A stretch of DNA of 64,000 nucleotides from JAJDAN01 sp046583095 (GTDB lineage: Bacteria; Myxococcota_A; UBA9160; UBA4427), in contig JAYGDB010000078.1 in NCBI GenBank assembly GCA_046583095.1, positions 11,857 through 75,856 of the forward strand, read 5' to 3'. The notes under the pieces are model-generated. The model saw nothing but the letters and a program-made list of their open reading frames with translations, did no database searches and was not told where the DNA came from. A program made the translations under genes and the position numbers. Below, one piece after another: positions 8,247-17,617 of the stretch (position 1 is the stretch's first letter; each line of letters starts with the position of its first letter).

Positions 8247-9512
8247 CTACTCCCCGGTCCACCGAAAGCGGAAACCTAGACCTATGCGATAGAGCCACGG
8301 ATCGATCTTGAAGGACCAGTCCGTGCTGTAAGGGGTGGTTGCAAACTGGCCGACCCCACCCTGCGCGGGTGCCCGGAACAGGACACTGCATAAGAAGTTG
8401 ACCTCTCCCTGGAATTGGAAGCCAGGGGGAGGCTCGAGCACGTTATTCGGACACGACGCACTCGTCGAGGCGGAGAGTCGCACCTTCCGATCCCCGAGCA
8501 CACGGTATCCACGCGCATCGAGAAAGAGCGAAGTCTGGATCGGACCGGCCTGAACAACCTCCATCTCGAGCTCCAGACCGGGACCGATCGCGTTGAAGGC
8601 CTGCGTCGAGCTGTCGTGCAGCTCGACCAGCCGAATGACCGGGATCGGTGCTTCTTTTTCTGACCCCGAGTTCACCCTGGGACCAAAGGGGTGGTCCTGG
8701 TCAAACTGGGGTCGCGTGTTGAACTCGTAGGGGGGCTTGAATGCGCGAAGCACTGCGCCAGTCACGTTGACCTCGTAGCGGATCCAGCCGAAGGAGGCCT
8801 TCAACATCAACTTCCTGCCGAATAGCTCGGCGGGAACCGCGACACCGATCGCAGCACCGAAGACGCCCTGCTCGACCGTTGCAGTCGTCCTGGCTCCAAC
8901 GCCGGTGATCCCCTCTTCACTGAAGCAGCCAAAGCCAAAGGGGCAGCTACAACCGTCGCCAAAGCGTCCGTTTCCTCCGACGTTGACGAGCCTCCCGTTG
9001 ACTGTCGAGATTTCGTGGGGTTCGCAGGGGTTCGGCGGAAAGCCGGGCGGTGACTCGATGGGAATCCGATTGTCCGGCACGTCGAAGACCTTCGGGTCGC
9101 CCTCCTTCGCAACATCCAGGTCGGCTCCGAACGTCGGCAAGTACTCGCCGTTCACGAAGAAGCGGATGCCGCCCGGGATCTCGGCTGTCATCAGCTCCGC
9201 GTTGACCCCGACGTACGGCGAGACCGCGAAAGTCCGACCGTCGGCGCTCTCCTGCAACGGCCCGATGGCTGCTCCCTCCGCGTCGTCGATCGTGCTGTCG
9301 ACGCTCGCTTTCTGCCGCTGGACGGTGAAGCCGCTCGTCACCGCCAGGGAGGGCTGCCAGTCACGCAAACGCAGCTCTTGATACAGCCACTCGTAGCCCG
9401 GCATCGGCTCCGATTGCTTGCTCTCCTGCTCCGATGCCGCTGACACTTGGAGCGCCGCAAGCACCAAGAGACCTGCAGCCAGCGTCGAAGCTAGATTGAC
9501 CGGACGAAGCAT
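8247..9512 (-). CDS. Exported beta-barrel-like outer-membrane protein, unknown function
   Basis: 421 residues. A signal peptide (residues 1-26, ending VSAASE) precedes a strand-rich sequence with alternating aromatic residues and a C-terminus ending in the aromatic strand IGLGFRFRWTGE, typical of outer-membrane barrels. A cysteine-rich insertion (residues 160-200, with CSCPFGFGC) probably forms a disulfide-bonded loop, and two more cysteines follow near 355-378. I do not recognise the family. It is divergently transcribed from the TonB-dependent receptor with 84 bases between the chosen starts, so they may share regulation. Confidence 0.65.
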   Translation of the reverse strand: MLRPVNLASTLAAGLLVLAALQVSAASEQESKQSEPMPGYEWLYQELRLRDWQPSLAVTSGFTVQRQKASVDSTIDDAEGAAIGPLQESADGRTFAVSPYVGVNAELMTAEIPGGIRFFVNGEYLPTFGADLDVAKEGDPKVFDVPDNRIPIESPPGFPPNPCEPHEISTVNGRLVNVGGNGRFGDGCSCPFGFGCFSEEGITGVGARTTATVEQGVFGAAIGVAVPAELFGRKLMLKASFGWIRYEVNVTGAVLRAFKPPYEFNTRPQFDQDHPFGPRVNSGSEKEAPIPVIRLVELHDSSTQAFNAIGPGLELEMEVVQAGPIQTSLFLDARGYRVLGDRKVRLSASTSASCPNNVLEPPPGFQFQGEVNFLCSVLFRAPAQGGVGQFATTPYSTDWSFKIDPWLYRIGLGFRFRWTGE

Positions 9513-9596
9513 GGCCGCCTAGAGTGTGGCATGCGCAACCCGCGTGCAATCATGCGGCCGGACAGAATCTACCGAGGGGAGGTCGACGCGAAACCC

Positions 9597-12377
9597 ATGC
9601 AGATCCGGGGTCTGCTTCTCACGGGCCTCTTCTTGTTGGCAGCCTGGACGGCCGGGGCTGGGGTTGCGCGGGCCCAGCAAGACTCGACGGACGCTCCCGA
9701 GTCGACCGAAGCGGTCCGATCCAGCGAGGCCGAGTACACCCCGGGCATCGAAGAGCGAGTCGTTCTCGCCGGTGAGTCCGAGGGTGCCCAGGATTTCCAG
9801 GCCGGCGACTCGGTGAAGGGATTCGACGCCTCCGACCTCGAGGCCCTCGGGGCACAGAACATCGCCGACCTCGCCAAGTTCACCCCAAACCTCGAGATCG
9901 TCACAGCCGGCGCGACAACGCCCACCTTCTTTATTCGGGGCGTGGGGCTCAACGACTTCAACGCGAACTCGTCGGGCGCAGTTGCCATCTATCAGGACGA
10001 CGTGCCGCTGAACGCCGCCGCGCTCCAGCTCGGGACGCTCTTCGACATGGGGGGCGTCAACGTGCAGCGCGGCCCGCAAGGTACCGGCCCGTACCGCAAT
10101 GCTTCGGCCGGCGCGATCAAGCTCTATGCCCGCAAGCCCTCCGGCGGCTACGGGGGCTACCTCCGCTCGAGCTACGGCAAGTTCGATGCTGTGGACCTCG
10201 AGGGCGCGGTGGAGGCGCCGATCTATCAAGACATCCTCTCGTGGCGGGAGGCATTCCGCTACCAGGACCGTAAGGGCTTCGGCGAGAACGGCTGCGGCGG
10301 CGCACCTCCCTTCGACCAGCGCGAGATCCTGGGGCCGTTTGTCCTGGACGCCGGCTTCCGAAACAGCTTTGCGATCGACCCCGACCACCCGGCCACCGGT
10401 CATGAGAGGTACCTCGCCGCTGTGGCGGCGCTCGGCGTCGATCCGTCCCGCGTAAGGAACCCGGATGAGCGAGGCGGCTTGGACCCGGACATCTCGATCT
10501 GCGGCGAACTCGTGGACCGGATCTTCGTCAAGGGCGGCAACGGAACGTCCCCGATTCCGCCAGGCCTTCCGACAGACATCAACAACCAACACAACTGGGC
10601 AGCTCGCGGAGTCCTGCGCTTCTTGCCGAGCCTGGACATGGACTGGGTGCTGAACCTGCACGGAGGCCGGCGAGACGAGCAGTCCCGACTCGGACAGTCC
10701 ATCGGGGTCCGGGGGACGCTCTGCGATCCAGAGCAAGACATCGACGATTGCTCAGGACAGGACCCGACGGCCAGGATCGAAAACAGGTTCGGAGGCCAGG
10801 ACGGCGGCGAGTATGTGAATCCCGACGCGCGCGGGCTGTTCACCGATTTCCTCGCCGCCGAATTCGAGGCCTGCGGCGCTGCCTGCGTGGGCAACACCCA
10901 GCCTCCCATCCGGCAGCGAAAGATCGCCCGAAATGATGCCGGGATCTCCACGGCCAATTACCTCGCGAGCAACTTCGACCCGCTACCCCACCGCGGCGAC
11001 TACAATCGAGTGGGCCAGACGAAGAACGACGTCTGGGGTGTCTCGCTCCAAGGTAATGTGACCCTTCCAGGCGACATCGAATTCCGGACCGTCAGCGGCT
11101 ACGACAGCTACGACCGCTTCACGTCGGTCGATCTCGACTTCTCCCCCAACGTGCTGTTCGAGATCACCACCGACGACGACGGCTGGCAGCTCACCCAGGA
11201 TCTCTCGCTCGGCGCCCACCCCTTCGAGGACATCCCGCTTCATGTTTCGGTCGGCGCCTTCTACCTGATGGAGGAGATCAACGTCGCCATCCAGAACGAC
11301 TTCGGCATTCTCTCGGTCCTGGCAGTCGCCGGTCGCAACTACACGCAGAAGATCTTCAGCGCTGCAGGCTACCTGCAGGCCGAGGTCGAGTTCTGGGACG
11401 ACTTCACCCTGGACGGGGGCTTCCGGTACAACTGGGATCGCAAGGAGATCGACTACAGACTGAATCGCGCCATGATCACCCTCGCGACCAATCGAGTGGA
11501 CGAGTGGCAGGCTCCCACCGGCCAGATCCGACTCACCTATCGGTTCCGCGAGGATACCCACGCGTATTGGAAGTACACCCGAGGCTGGAAGGGTGGCCAT
11601 TACAACGCGACGAGCTCGCTCAACGAGGGCGTGACCCTCGCACAACCCGAGCAGATCGACGCGTTCGAAATGGGGATGCGGGGCGCCTGGTTCGACGGGC
11701 GGGCGGCGCTTGGCCTCTCCCTCTTCTACTACGACTATAAGGACTACCAGCTCTTCGTCGCCGAGGACGGGCCGGGTACTCCCGAATTCAAAGTCCTCAA
11801 CGCGAGCGACGCTCGGGTGTTCGGCGCCGAGCTCGATTTGAAGCTTCAGCCCCGGCCCGGTACCTACCTGAACGCGAATTTCGGGTGGCTCGAGAGCGAG
11901 TTCATCGACTTCGTCCAGATCCAGCTCAGGCAGCAGACGATCGGAGACCAGGCGATCACACTCCGCTCGGTGATCCAGAACTCCGGCCACCGCCTACTCA
12001 ACTCGCCGCAGTTCAAGTTGAGCCTGACTGCCGAGCAGGAGATCCAGCTGGGCCGGTTCGGCAAGCTGGTTGGCCGCTGGGACGGCGCGTGGACCGACGA
12101 CAGATACTTCGATGCAACGAGCGGGCGCGGGGTGCCGAACAACCAGGACATCTTGATCCTGCCCGAGAACACGATCGGCCAGAAGGCCAACTGGATTCAC
12201 AACCTGCGGCTCGCCTACCAGCCTACGGACCGCGTCGAGCTGGCCGCCTGGGTCCGCAATCTGACGAACGAGAACTACAAGACCTTCGCATTCGACGGCA
12301 CCGCGTTCCGAGAGACCACGATCTACTTCGTCGGCGACCCGCGGACCTACGGGATCTCGCTCGCCGTTCACTTCTAG
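9597..12377 (+). CDS. TonB-dependent outer-membrane receptor
   Basis: 926 residues. A signal peptide MQIRGLLLTGLFLLAAW..ARAQ is followed by a possible TonB box (EERVVLAGE, about residues 57-65). The plug domain (about 65-190) has GAQNIADLAKFTPNLEI, FFIRGVGLNDFN and VNVQRGPQGTGPYRNASAGAI, and a 22-strand-type barrel follows, ending RTYGISLAVHF with the terminal Phe signature. These proteins import siderophores, cobalamin or complex organic molecules using TonB energy. Six cysteines lie in predicted extracellular loops (about residues 235-450). The start is placed at the signal peptide, with GAGGGGAGG 14 bases upstream; an in-frame ATG at 9531 is possible. The substrate is unknown. Confidence 0.92.
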   Translation: MQIRGLLLTGLFLLAAWTAGAGVARAQQDSTDAPESTEAVRSSEAEYTPGIEERVVLAGESEGAQDFQAGDSVKGFDASDLEALGAQNIADLAKFTPNLEIVTAGATTPTFFIRGVGLNDFNANSSGAVAIYQDDVPLNAAALQLGTLFDMGGVNVQRGPQGTGPYRNASAGAIKLYARKPSGGYGGYLRSSYGKFDAVDLEGAVEAPIYQDILSWREAFRYQDRKGFGENGCGGAPPFDQREILGPFVLDAGFRNSFAIDPDHPATGHERYLAAVAALGVDPSRVRNPDERGGLDPDISICGELVDRIFVKGGNGTSPIPPGLPTDINNQHNWAARGVLRFLPSLDMDWVLNLHGGRRDEQSRLGQSIGVRGTLCDPEQDIDDCSGQDPTARIENRFGGQDGGEYVNPDARGLFTDFLAAEFEACGAACVGNTQPPIRQRKIARNDAGISTANYLASNFDPLPHRGDYNRVGQTKNDVWGVSLQGNVTLPGDIEFRTVSGYDSYDRFTSVDLDFSPNVLFEITTDDDGWQLTQDLSLGAHPFEDIPLHVSVGAFYLMEEINVAIQNDFGILSVLAVAGRNYTQKIFSAAGYLQAEVEFWDDFTLDGGFRYNWDRKEIDYRLNRAMITLATNRVDEWQAPTGQIRLTYRFREDTHAYWKYTRGWKGGHYNATSSLNEGVTLAQPEQIDAFEMGMRGAWFDGRAALGLSLFYYDYKDYQLFVAEDGPGTPEFKVLNASDARVFGAELDLKLQPRPGTYLNANFGWLESEFIDFVQIQLRQQTIGDQAITLRSVIQNSGHRLLNSPQFKLSLTAEQEIQLGRFGKLVGRWDGAWTDDRYFDATSGRGVPNNQDILILPENTIGQKANWIHNLRLAYQPTDRVELAAWVRNLTNENYKTFAFDGTAFRETTIYFVGDPRTYGISLAVHF

Positions 12378-12399
12378 AAGCCCGACCCAAGACTCCTCG

Positions 12400-13806
12400 C
12401 TAGGGGATCGCGTAGCCGAGGGCGCGAAGCTGGTTGAGCTCGAGCTCCTCGATCTCGCGGGTTGGCGATTCACCCCAGGGCGGGCGCATCTGCAGGTAGG
12501 CATCCGCTAGCCCGCGGAGGCGCGCGAGCTCCTCCGGCATCTCTTGGGCCCGGTCGTCGAGCTCATCCGGATCGACACGGGCATCGAAGAGCTGCTCGAT
12601 CGCCCGGCCCCGCTCTTCGGAGCGAACGTATCGCAACGGCCCGTCTGCGACCGCCAGCGAGTCGACTGGGCGCCGGGTTCGCTGTCCCCAGTTCTGGTCC
12701 AGCTGCGCGACGGCGGTGGGATCCGGCTCCTGTATGACCTCTCCGCGTGCTCTGGCCAGGAGCTGTGGCCGCAGGGAGTGCCCGTCGCGTTCGGCAGGAG
12801 ACGAAAGGCCGATCAACTCGAGGACCGTCGGCCAGACGTCGATGTTGCGCGTGCGCCCTCTGAAGACGATGCCGGGCTCCAGACGAAATGGAAACGACAG
12901 AATGAACGGCACCTCCGTCGTCTCCCTGTAGACGCGCCGCGCGTGGCCCTCGATACCCCGCTCCCGAAACGCCTCGCCGTGGTCCGACCCGACTACGACG
13001 AGCGTGTTCTCTGTGTATCCCTGGTCTGCGAGATGGGCCATCAACACGCCGACCACCCGATCCGTCCAGCGGATCGAGTTGTCGTAGATGTCCGAATAGG
13101 CTCCCCCGAACAGAGCCGTCTCCTCGTCGTAGAGGTACTCGTGGACGTCCATCAGGTGCAGGTACAGGAACCAGCGCTCGTGCCCGTGGACCCGAAGGAA
13201 CTCGAGCGCCGAGGCCAACCCGTCCTCATCGGTGGTCTTGCGGGTGAGGGTGGGATTCTCGATCCGAACCGAAGGAGGCAAACCTCGGCCGGCGGGCCGG
13301 ATGTAGACGTCGAAGCCCTGGTCGAAGCCGAAGGTCGGGGCCACCCAACCGTTCCGGTAGATGCCGACGGTACGAAAGCCGGCCTGCTTGAGAAGCTCCG
13401 CCGGGAGCTCTGCGGCGTCGGGAATCACGTGGTTGTAACGGGTGATCCCCGTTCGCGCGGGATACAGCCCGGTCCACAACGACGCCATCGAGCACTTCGT
13501 CCACGAAGACTGCGACATGTGGCGACTGAAGCGGACGCCGTTCGCGGCGAGTCGGTCGAGCTCCGGGCTCGTATCCCGCAGGTAGCCATAGCTCCCGAGT
13601 CGATCGGCTCGCAGGGTGTCGATCAGGATGAAGAGCACGTTCAAGTCGTCGCGCTCGGCGAGTTGCTCGATGTCGTCTGCCGAACCCACGGGCCGTGGGT
13701 CCGGATCGCCAATCCGGATATCCACCACGGTCAGGACGAACGCAACCACGAGCACGCCTGCTGCAACGACCCACGGCCAGGGACGATCGAGCAGCGGTTT
13801 CGGCAT
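12400..13806 (-). CDS. Membrane-anchored sulfatase/alkaline-phosphatase-superfamily protein
   Basis: 468 residues: an N-terminal membrane anchor (11-30) and then the sulfatase fold. NVLFILIDTLRADRLGSYGY (56-75) supplies metal-binding Asp63, and VVGSDHGEAFRERGIEGH is the second metal site. At the nucleophile position the usual C/S-x-P-x-R is absent; the region reads SWTKCSMASLWTG (101-113), with Thr103 aligned to the nucleophile and Cys105 nearby. Members with SWT..S.ASL.TG are common among delta- and related proteobacteria and may be transferases or phosphatases rather than formylglycine sulfatases. It is convergent with the receptor gene and divergent from the TPR lipoprotein. Confidence 0.85.
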   Translation of the reverse strand: MPKPLLDRPWPWVVAAGVLVVAFVLTVVDIRIGDPDPRPVGSADDIEQLAERDDLNVLFILIDTLRADRLGSYGYLRDTSPELDRLAANGVRFSRHMSQSSWTKCSMASLWTGLYPARTGITRYNHVIPDAAELPAELLKQAGFRTVGIYRNGWVAPTFGFDQGFDVYIRPAGRGLPPSVRIENPTLTRKTTDEDGLASALEFLRVHGHERWFLYLHLMDVHEYLYDEETALFGGAYSDIYDNSIRWTDRVVGVLMAHLADQGYTENTLVVVGSDHGEAFRERGIEGHARRVYRETTEVPFILSFPFRLEPGIVFRGRTRNIDVWPTVLELIGLSSPAERDGHSLRPQLLARARGEVIQEPDPTAVAQLDQNWGQRTRRPVDSLAVADGPLRYVRSEERGRAIEQLFDARVDPDELDDRAQEMPEELARLRGLADAYLQMRPPWGESPTREIEELELNQLRALGYAIP

Positions 13807-13813
13807 GACGCGC

Positions 13814-13819
13814 AGACTA
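13814..13819 (-). promoter_or_regulatory. Putative -10 (TAGTCT), leaderless start of the sulfatase-like gene
   Basis: TAGTCT ends seven bases before the ATG at 13806, with no Shine-Dalgarno sequence between, as expected for a leaderless transcript. It is one of ten similar arrangements in this window. Confidence 0.5.
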
Positions 13820-13925
13820 GCAGCCCGCCTAAGAACCCTTCGGTCGCCATCCACGTCGCTACGAACCTGGCTGGGTCGGAGCCCTTCGACGGGCAGCTGG
13901 AGATGGTTCGATCCGGGCCAGTGAC

Positions 13926-13931
13926 TATACT
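13926..13931 (+). promoter_or_regulatory. Putative -10 (TATACT) for the TPR lipoprotein
   Basis: TATACT ends 13 bases before the ATG at 13945. The transcript would start about seven bases upstream of the start codon and has no recognisable ribosome binding site. Confidence 0.45.
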
Positions 13932-13944
13932 GCGCGCCGCGCCA

Positions 13945-16245
13945 ATGCCCGCCAACCGCCCTATCCCGCTGCTTCCGGTCCTCACAGCCTGCCTGGCGGT
14001 ATGTGCAGCAGTGATCGGCTGCGATCCGTCCGATTCCCTCGAACCGATTCGACAGCAACAGGATGCCGGGAACTTCGCAGCGACGATCGGGCCGCTTCGC
14101 GAGATCATGAACGACGACCCGGATGATCCCGAGGTGAACTACCTCTACGGGCTTGCACTCTCTCGAACCGGCCAGGCGGGCCTGGCCGAGTGGTCCCTCA
14201 GCGAGGCGATGAACGCCCCCGAGTGGCTCGAACGGGCCGGACGGCTGCTCGCATACAATGCGGTCTCCACTGGCAACCATCATCGAGCCATCGAGGTCAC
14301 CAGCAAGATCCTCGACGGCGATCCCGACAACGTCGACGTGTTGCTCCTGCGCGCCAATGCTTACGCGCGCTCGCGGATCCACTGGGAAGCGGCCCTCACG
14401 GACGTCGATCGGATCCTGGAACTCGAGCCCGATACCCCCGAAGCGATGGAGCCGAGGATTCTCTCCCTCCTCGGACTCGAGCGGATCGATGAAGCCGCCG
14501 CGGCCCTCGACGAGTTGGGGGAGCAGATCGAGAAGAGTCACATGGGTCCGAACAGCGAGGCCTGGTACTGCGCCACCACTGCCATCTTCGCGGACGACGG
14601 CGACCAGGAGGAGCGCGCTCGCGAGCTCTGGGGGGACTGCCTCGAGCGCTTCCCCAAGCACGCGAACGTCGTCACCAATGGGATGAAGTTCTTCGACGCG
14701 AGACGCGAGTACGATCGCAGCCAAGAGATCCTCGAGGCGGCCCACGAGGCCGATCCGCAGTCCCGCAGCTACCGCATCCAGCTGGCGAACCGGCTCCGCG
14801 TCGCGGGCCGCGCAGACGAGAGCGAGCAGACGCTTCGAGGCGCCACCGAGTCGGAGCATCCCCAGGTCGCGGCCCTCGGATGGTTCGACCTCGCCAAGCA
14901 CTTCCAGGAGATCGGGAATCACGAGCAGGCGTCCAAAGCGCAGGAACGCGCCGTCACGCTGACGCGCACCACGGGGCTCGCGCATCCACAGCTGCTGCTC
15001 GAGTACGCCGACGCCCTGCTGCTGGCGGGGAAGTTCGACGAGGCGCTGGCAATCGCGGACGAGATGAGCCTGGAGGCCCACGTGGCGATGATCCGCGCCC
15101 GGGTCGCGCAGGAGCAGGGCAATCCCGCCAAGGCGCTCGAGCACTTCGGGGATGCATTCCGGCTGTGGCCCAACAACCCGTTCGCCCGTTATCACGCGGC
15201 ACTCGCCTCAGAGGCCGTTGGCGACTTCGACGCGGCCATCGAGGCCTATCGCTACTCGATCCGCGTCGCCCCGAGTGCCACCGATGCCCGCAACCGGCTC
15301 GCACGGCTCCATCTCGCCGAAGGACGCCCCTCGGAGGCGCTGCTTCTGCTTCGACTGCGGACCGAGCACGCGCCCCTCGACCTCGAAGGAGAGCTGCTGT
15401 CTCTGCGGCTGTGGGCACTGCTCGGAAATGGACCGGCCCTGTTGAAGCAGCTCCAGCGAATTCGAGGCGGTAGCCCCCAACTCCTGGGTACCGCGCTGGC
15501 GAGCTCCCTGCAGGGGATTCGAGAGCGGGCAGGTGCCGGGGCCGCTCTCCGCTCGCTGGGCACGTCGCCCGGCGTGGACCTCACGGCACTGGACAACGCG
15601 GACGCCCTGCGCGCCGTAGTTCGCCTGTCCATCGAGATGAACCAAGGCGACGAGATAAGACCGACCGTCGAAGAGGCTCTCTCGAAGCACCCCGAGGTGG
15701 CCACCTTCCACGAAATCCACGGCCTCTGGCTCGAGCTCAGCGGCGAGACGGACAGCCTGGCTCGCAGCGCCTACCGGGCTGCGATCGAGCGCGATCCCCG
15801 AAACCCTGGCGCGCTCTCGGGCCTGGGCCGGCTTGCCCAGACGCCAGACGAGGCACTCGGCCTGTTCGAGCGCGCCGCCGCCGCAAAGCCCCAGGATCCA
15901 GACCCGGGCTGGGCTGCGGCACAGACACTGGTCGCAGCCGGGAGATCGTCGGAAGCCGAGGCCCGCCTCGAGGAGTTGCTCGCAAAGCATCCCTACGAGG
16001 CCCGGGCTGCCGCCGCGCTCGTCGAGATGCGACTCGAGCGCGGGGAAGCCGACGAACGCACGGCCGAACTCGCCCACAGGGCGGTGCGCTTCGGCCGCAG
16101 CATCGAAGCGCTGGACCTCTTGGGCCGCGTGCATCGGCGCCGCGACGAACCCGACCTCGCGGAAGCCGTGGAGGCCCGAGTTCGGGCCCTGCGCAGCGGC
16201 AGGCGGGGGGAGGACAGAGCACCTGTTAACTCAACTCAGGATTGA
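13945..16245 (+). CDS. Large TPR-repeat lipoprotein
   Basis: 766 residues. An N-terminal leader with a lipobox-like cysteine (AAVIGCDPS, Cys26) is followed almost entirely by TPR-type helix pairs, for example FARYHAALASEAVGDFDAAIEAY near 415-437 and degenerate copies to about residue 740. Such proteins are protein-interaction scaffolds, here probably on the periplasmic face of a membrane. It is divergent from the sulfatase-like gene with 138 bases between starts. The frame is open far upstream to 12544, but that stretch is antisense to the sulfatase gene. It ends 5 bases before a hairpin that may be a terminator. The partner is unknown. Confidence 0.8.
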   Translation: MPANRPIPLLPVLTACLAVCAAVIGCDPSDSLEPIRQQQDAGNFAATIGPLREIMNDDPDDPEVNYLYGLALSRTGQAGLAEWSLSEAMNAPEWLERAGRLLAYNAVSTGNHHRAIEVTSKILDGDPDNVDVLLLRANAYARSRIHWEAALTDVDRILELEPDTPEAMEPRILSLLGLERIDEAAAALDELGEQIEKSHMGPNSEAWYCATTAIFADDGDQEERARELWGDCLERFPKHANVVTNGMKFFDARREYDRSQEILEAAHEADPQSRSYRIQLANRLRVAGRADESEQTLRGATESEHPQVAALGWFDLAKHFQEIGNHEQASKAQERAVTLTRTTGLAHPQLLLEYADALLLAGKFDEALAIADEMSLEAHVAMIRARVAQEQGNPAKALEHFGDAFRLWPNNPFARYHAALASEAVGDFDAAIEAYRYSIRVAPSATDARNRLARLHLAEGRPSEALLLLRLRTEHAPLDLEGELLSLRLWALLGNGPALLKQLQRIRGGSPQLLGTALASSLQGIRERAGAGAALRSLGTSPGVDLTALDNADALRAVVRLSIEMNQGDEIRPTVEEALSKHPEVATFHEIHGLWLELSGETDSLARSAYRAAIERDPRNPGALSGLGRLAQTPDEALGLFERAAAAKPQDPDPGWAAAQTLVAAGRSSEAEARLEELLAKHPYEARAAAALVEMRLERGEADERTAELAHRAVRFGRSIEALDLLGRVHRRRDEPDLAEAVEARVRALRSGRRGEDRAPVNSTQD

Positions 16246-16250
16246 GAACC

Positions 16251-16277
16251 AAAATTCCACAGAAGTGGAAGAATTTT
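16251..16277 (+). terminator. Probable intrinsic terminator after the TPR lipoprotein gene
   Basis: AAAA, then a six-base stem TTCCAC/GTGGAA with loop AGAA, then GAATTTT. It begins five bases after the stop codon. The stem is short and A/T-rich, in an A/T-rich 185-base gap that stands out from its surroundings. Confidence 0.5.
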
Positions 16278-16430
16278 GCCATCGGCGGTGAACATGACAA
16301 ATCTAAATACTTGAAATCACTCGTGTTTCAGATAGGCTCGGAACTTGCATTCTACACCAATGGATTTGATCGTTCACGGCGCCTGAACTGGGTGCCGATA
16401 GAAGCACATTCCCCAACGGAGGAAGCATTC

Positions 16431-17591
16431 ATGTCATTCAAGGTGTCGATCCTGGGTCTCGCCTGCCTGCTAGTCGCCGTCTTCGCGACCAGCGCGGAGG
16501 CACAACGATCCTACCCGTTGACCGGCAATCTCCGCATCCAGATCGGCGACGGGCTTCCGATTCCGATTGGCTTCACGGCGGCCCCGAACGGAAAGGTTCC
16601 GGTAGTCGCCGGGGCACGGATCGTGCAGTCCTCCGGTCCCGACCCCAAGAAGATGACGATCCCCCCGGACGCGATGTTGTTCGACGGGCCGCCTTTCAAT
16701 CTGCCCGTGTACGGGTTGAACTCGAAGGTCTTCCAGGTCCTGACCGACATCACCATCGGGTTCCCGGCCCCGAACGGCGGACCCGGTGGTCTCGGTAGCG
16801 GCGACACCTTCATGGCCGGCGGCCGAACGGGTCTCCCGACTGTGACGTGGTGCCCGGGCCAGTCGGTTACCGCCAGCGGGAATCCGGCCTGCACGGATCC
16901 CGGAAAGCTCCCGCCGCCCACAGGGGGGAGCCACGCGGGTAACGGCTTCCTGAAATACACTGCTACGGGCGCCCAGTTCGGTGGCGCCATGCGCGGTAGG
17001 GGTGCGGGCATCGCTGACATTGCGTTCCCGGCGGCCGTTCCGGCTCCGAAAGCACCGTGCGACCACGCGGCCCCGACCGGTCCGGGTGGGGCACCGTGCG
17101 TGGTCATCTTCGCCCTCGCGACCCCCGCTGGTACCGGTGTCGTAGGCGGACCCTTTGGCGTCGCAGACACGTCTGCGGGCACTCCGGAGCCCGCGCCGGG
17201 CGGCCTTCGCAACGCCGTGGTCAATCCTGCGGGCGTGGTCCTGAGCGTGACTTCACCTGGCCTCGGTGTGGGTCTCTCGAATCCGGCAACCAGCTTCGGC
17301 GGTCCCTGGACGACCGGCATGCTCGAGGTGCACCAATCCGCCGCGGTCGGCTCCGCCGAGATCTTTTTCATGACGGGTAGCGACAACCGCGTGAACGGGG
17401 TCGGCACGATCTCGCTCGTTGCGGGTGGGCTCAGCGAGCGGACCGTCAGCGGTCCGAACGCGAACCGCGGATGGCTCAACCTGACCGTCGGCGGCAATAC
17501 GCCGGGGCTCTCGAGCTGGGGCATCGGCGTCCTCGCGATGCTGCTCACGGGTGCCGGCGTGTGGCGTGCTCGACGCCTAGCAGCTAGCTGA
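16431..17591 (+). CDS. Exported protein with IPTL-CTERM-like C-terminal sorting signal
   Basis: 386 residues. A signal peptide (1-24, ending SAEAQRS) is followed by a Gly/Pro-rich, low-charge body without recognised domains. The C-terminal 29 residues contain PGLSSWGIGVLAMLLTGAGV and then RARR, matching the IPTL-CTERM plan (P-x-L-S-x-W-G, a hydrophobic helix, a basic end). Such tails mark proteins for envelope sorting or processing. The start ATG has GGAGGAAG five bases upstream, deciding it against the open frame from 16242. An A/T-rich leader precedes it and a strong terminator follows, so it is a single-gene unit that may be highly expressed. The function is unknown. Confidence 0.8.
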   Translation: MSFKVSILGLACLLVAVFATSAEAQRSYPLTGNLRIQIGDGLPIPIGFTAAPNGKVPVVAGARIVQSSGPDPKKMTIPPDAMLFDGPPFNLPVYGLNSKVFQVLTDITIGFPAPNGGPGGLGSGDTFMAGGRTGLPTVTWCPGQSVTASGNPACTDPGKLPPPTGGSHAGNGFLKYTATGAQFGGAMRGRGAGIADIAFPAAVPAPKAPCDHAAPTGPGGAPCVVIFALATPAGTGVVGGPFGVADTSAGTPEPAPGGLRNAVVNPAGVVLSVTSPGLGVGLSNPATSFGGPWTTGMLEVHQSAAVGSAEIFFMTGSDNRVNGVGTISLVAGGLSERTVSGPNANRGWLNLTVGGNTPGLSSWGIGVLAMLLTGAGVWRARRLAAS

Positions 17592-17617
17592 TCGAAAGCT
17601 GAGCCAGGTAGTAGCTT

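Noticed and set aside
10983..11990. Minus-strand open frame inside the TonB-dependent receptor
   Set aside because: Antisense shadow with no recognisable domain; the receptor frame is continuous.
12400..15195. A 931-codon minus-strand frame starting far upstream of the sulfatase-like gene
   Set aside because: Only the part from 13806 has the family's sequence; the rest is antisense to the TPR gene.
12544..16245. A 1233-codon plus-strand frame
   Set aside because: The first 467 codons are antisense to the sulfatase-like gene; the TPR lipoprotein starts at 13945.
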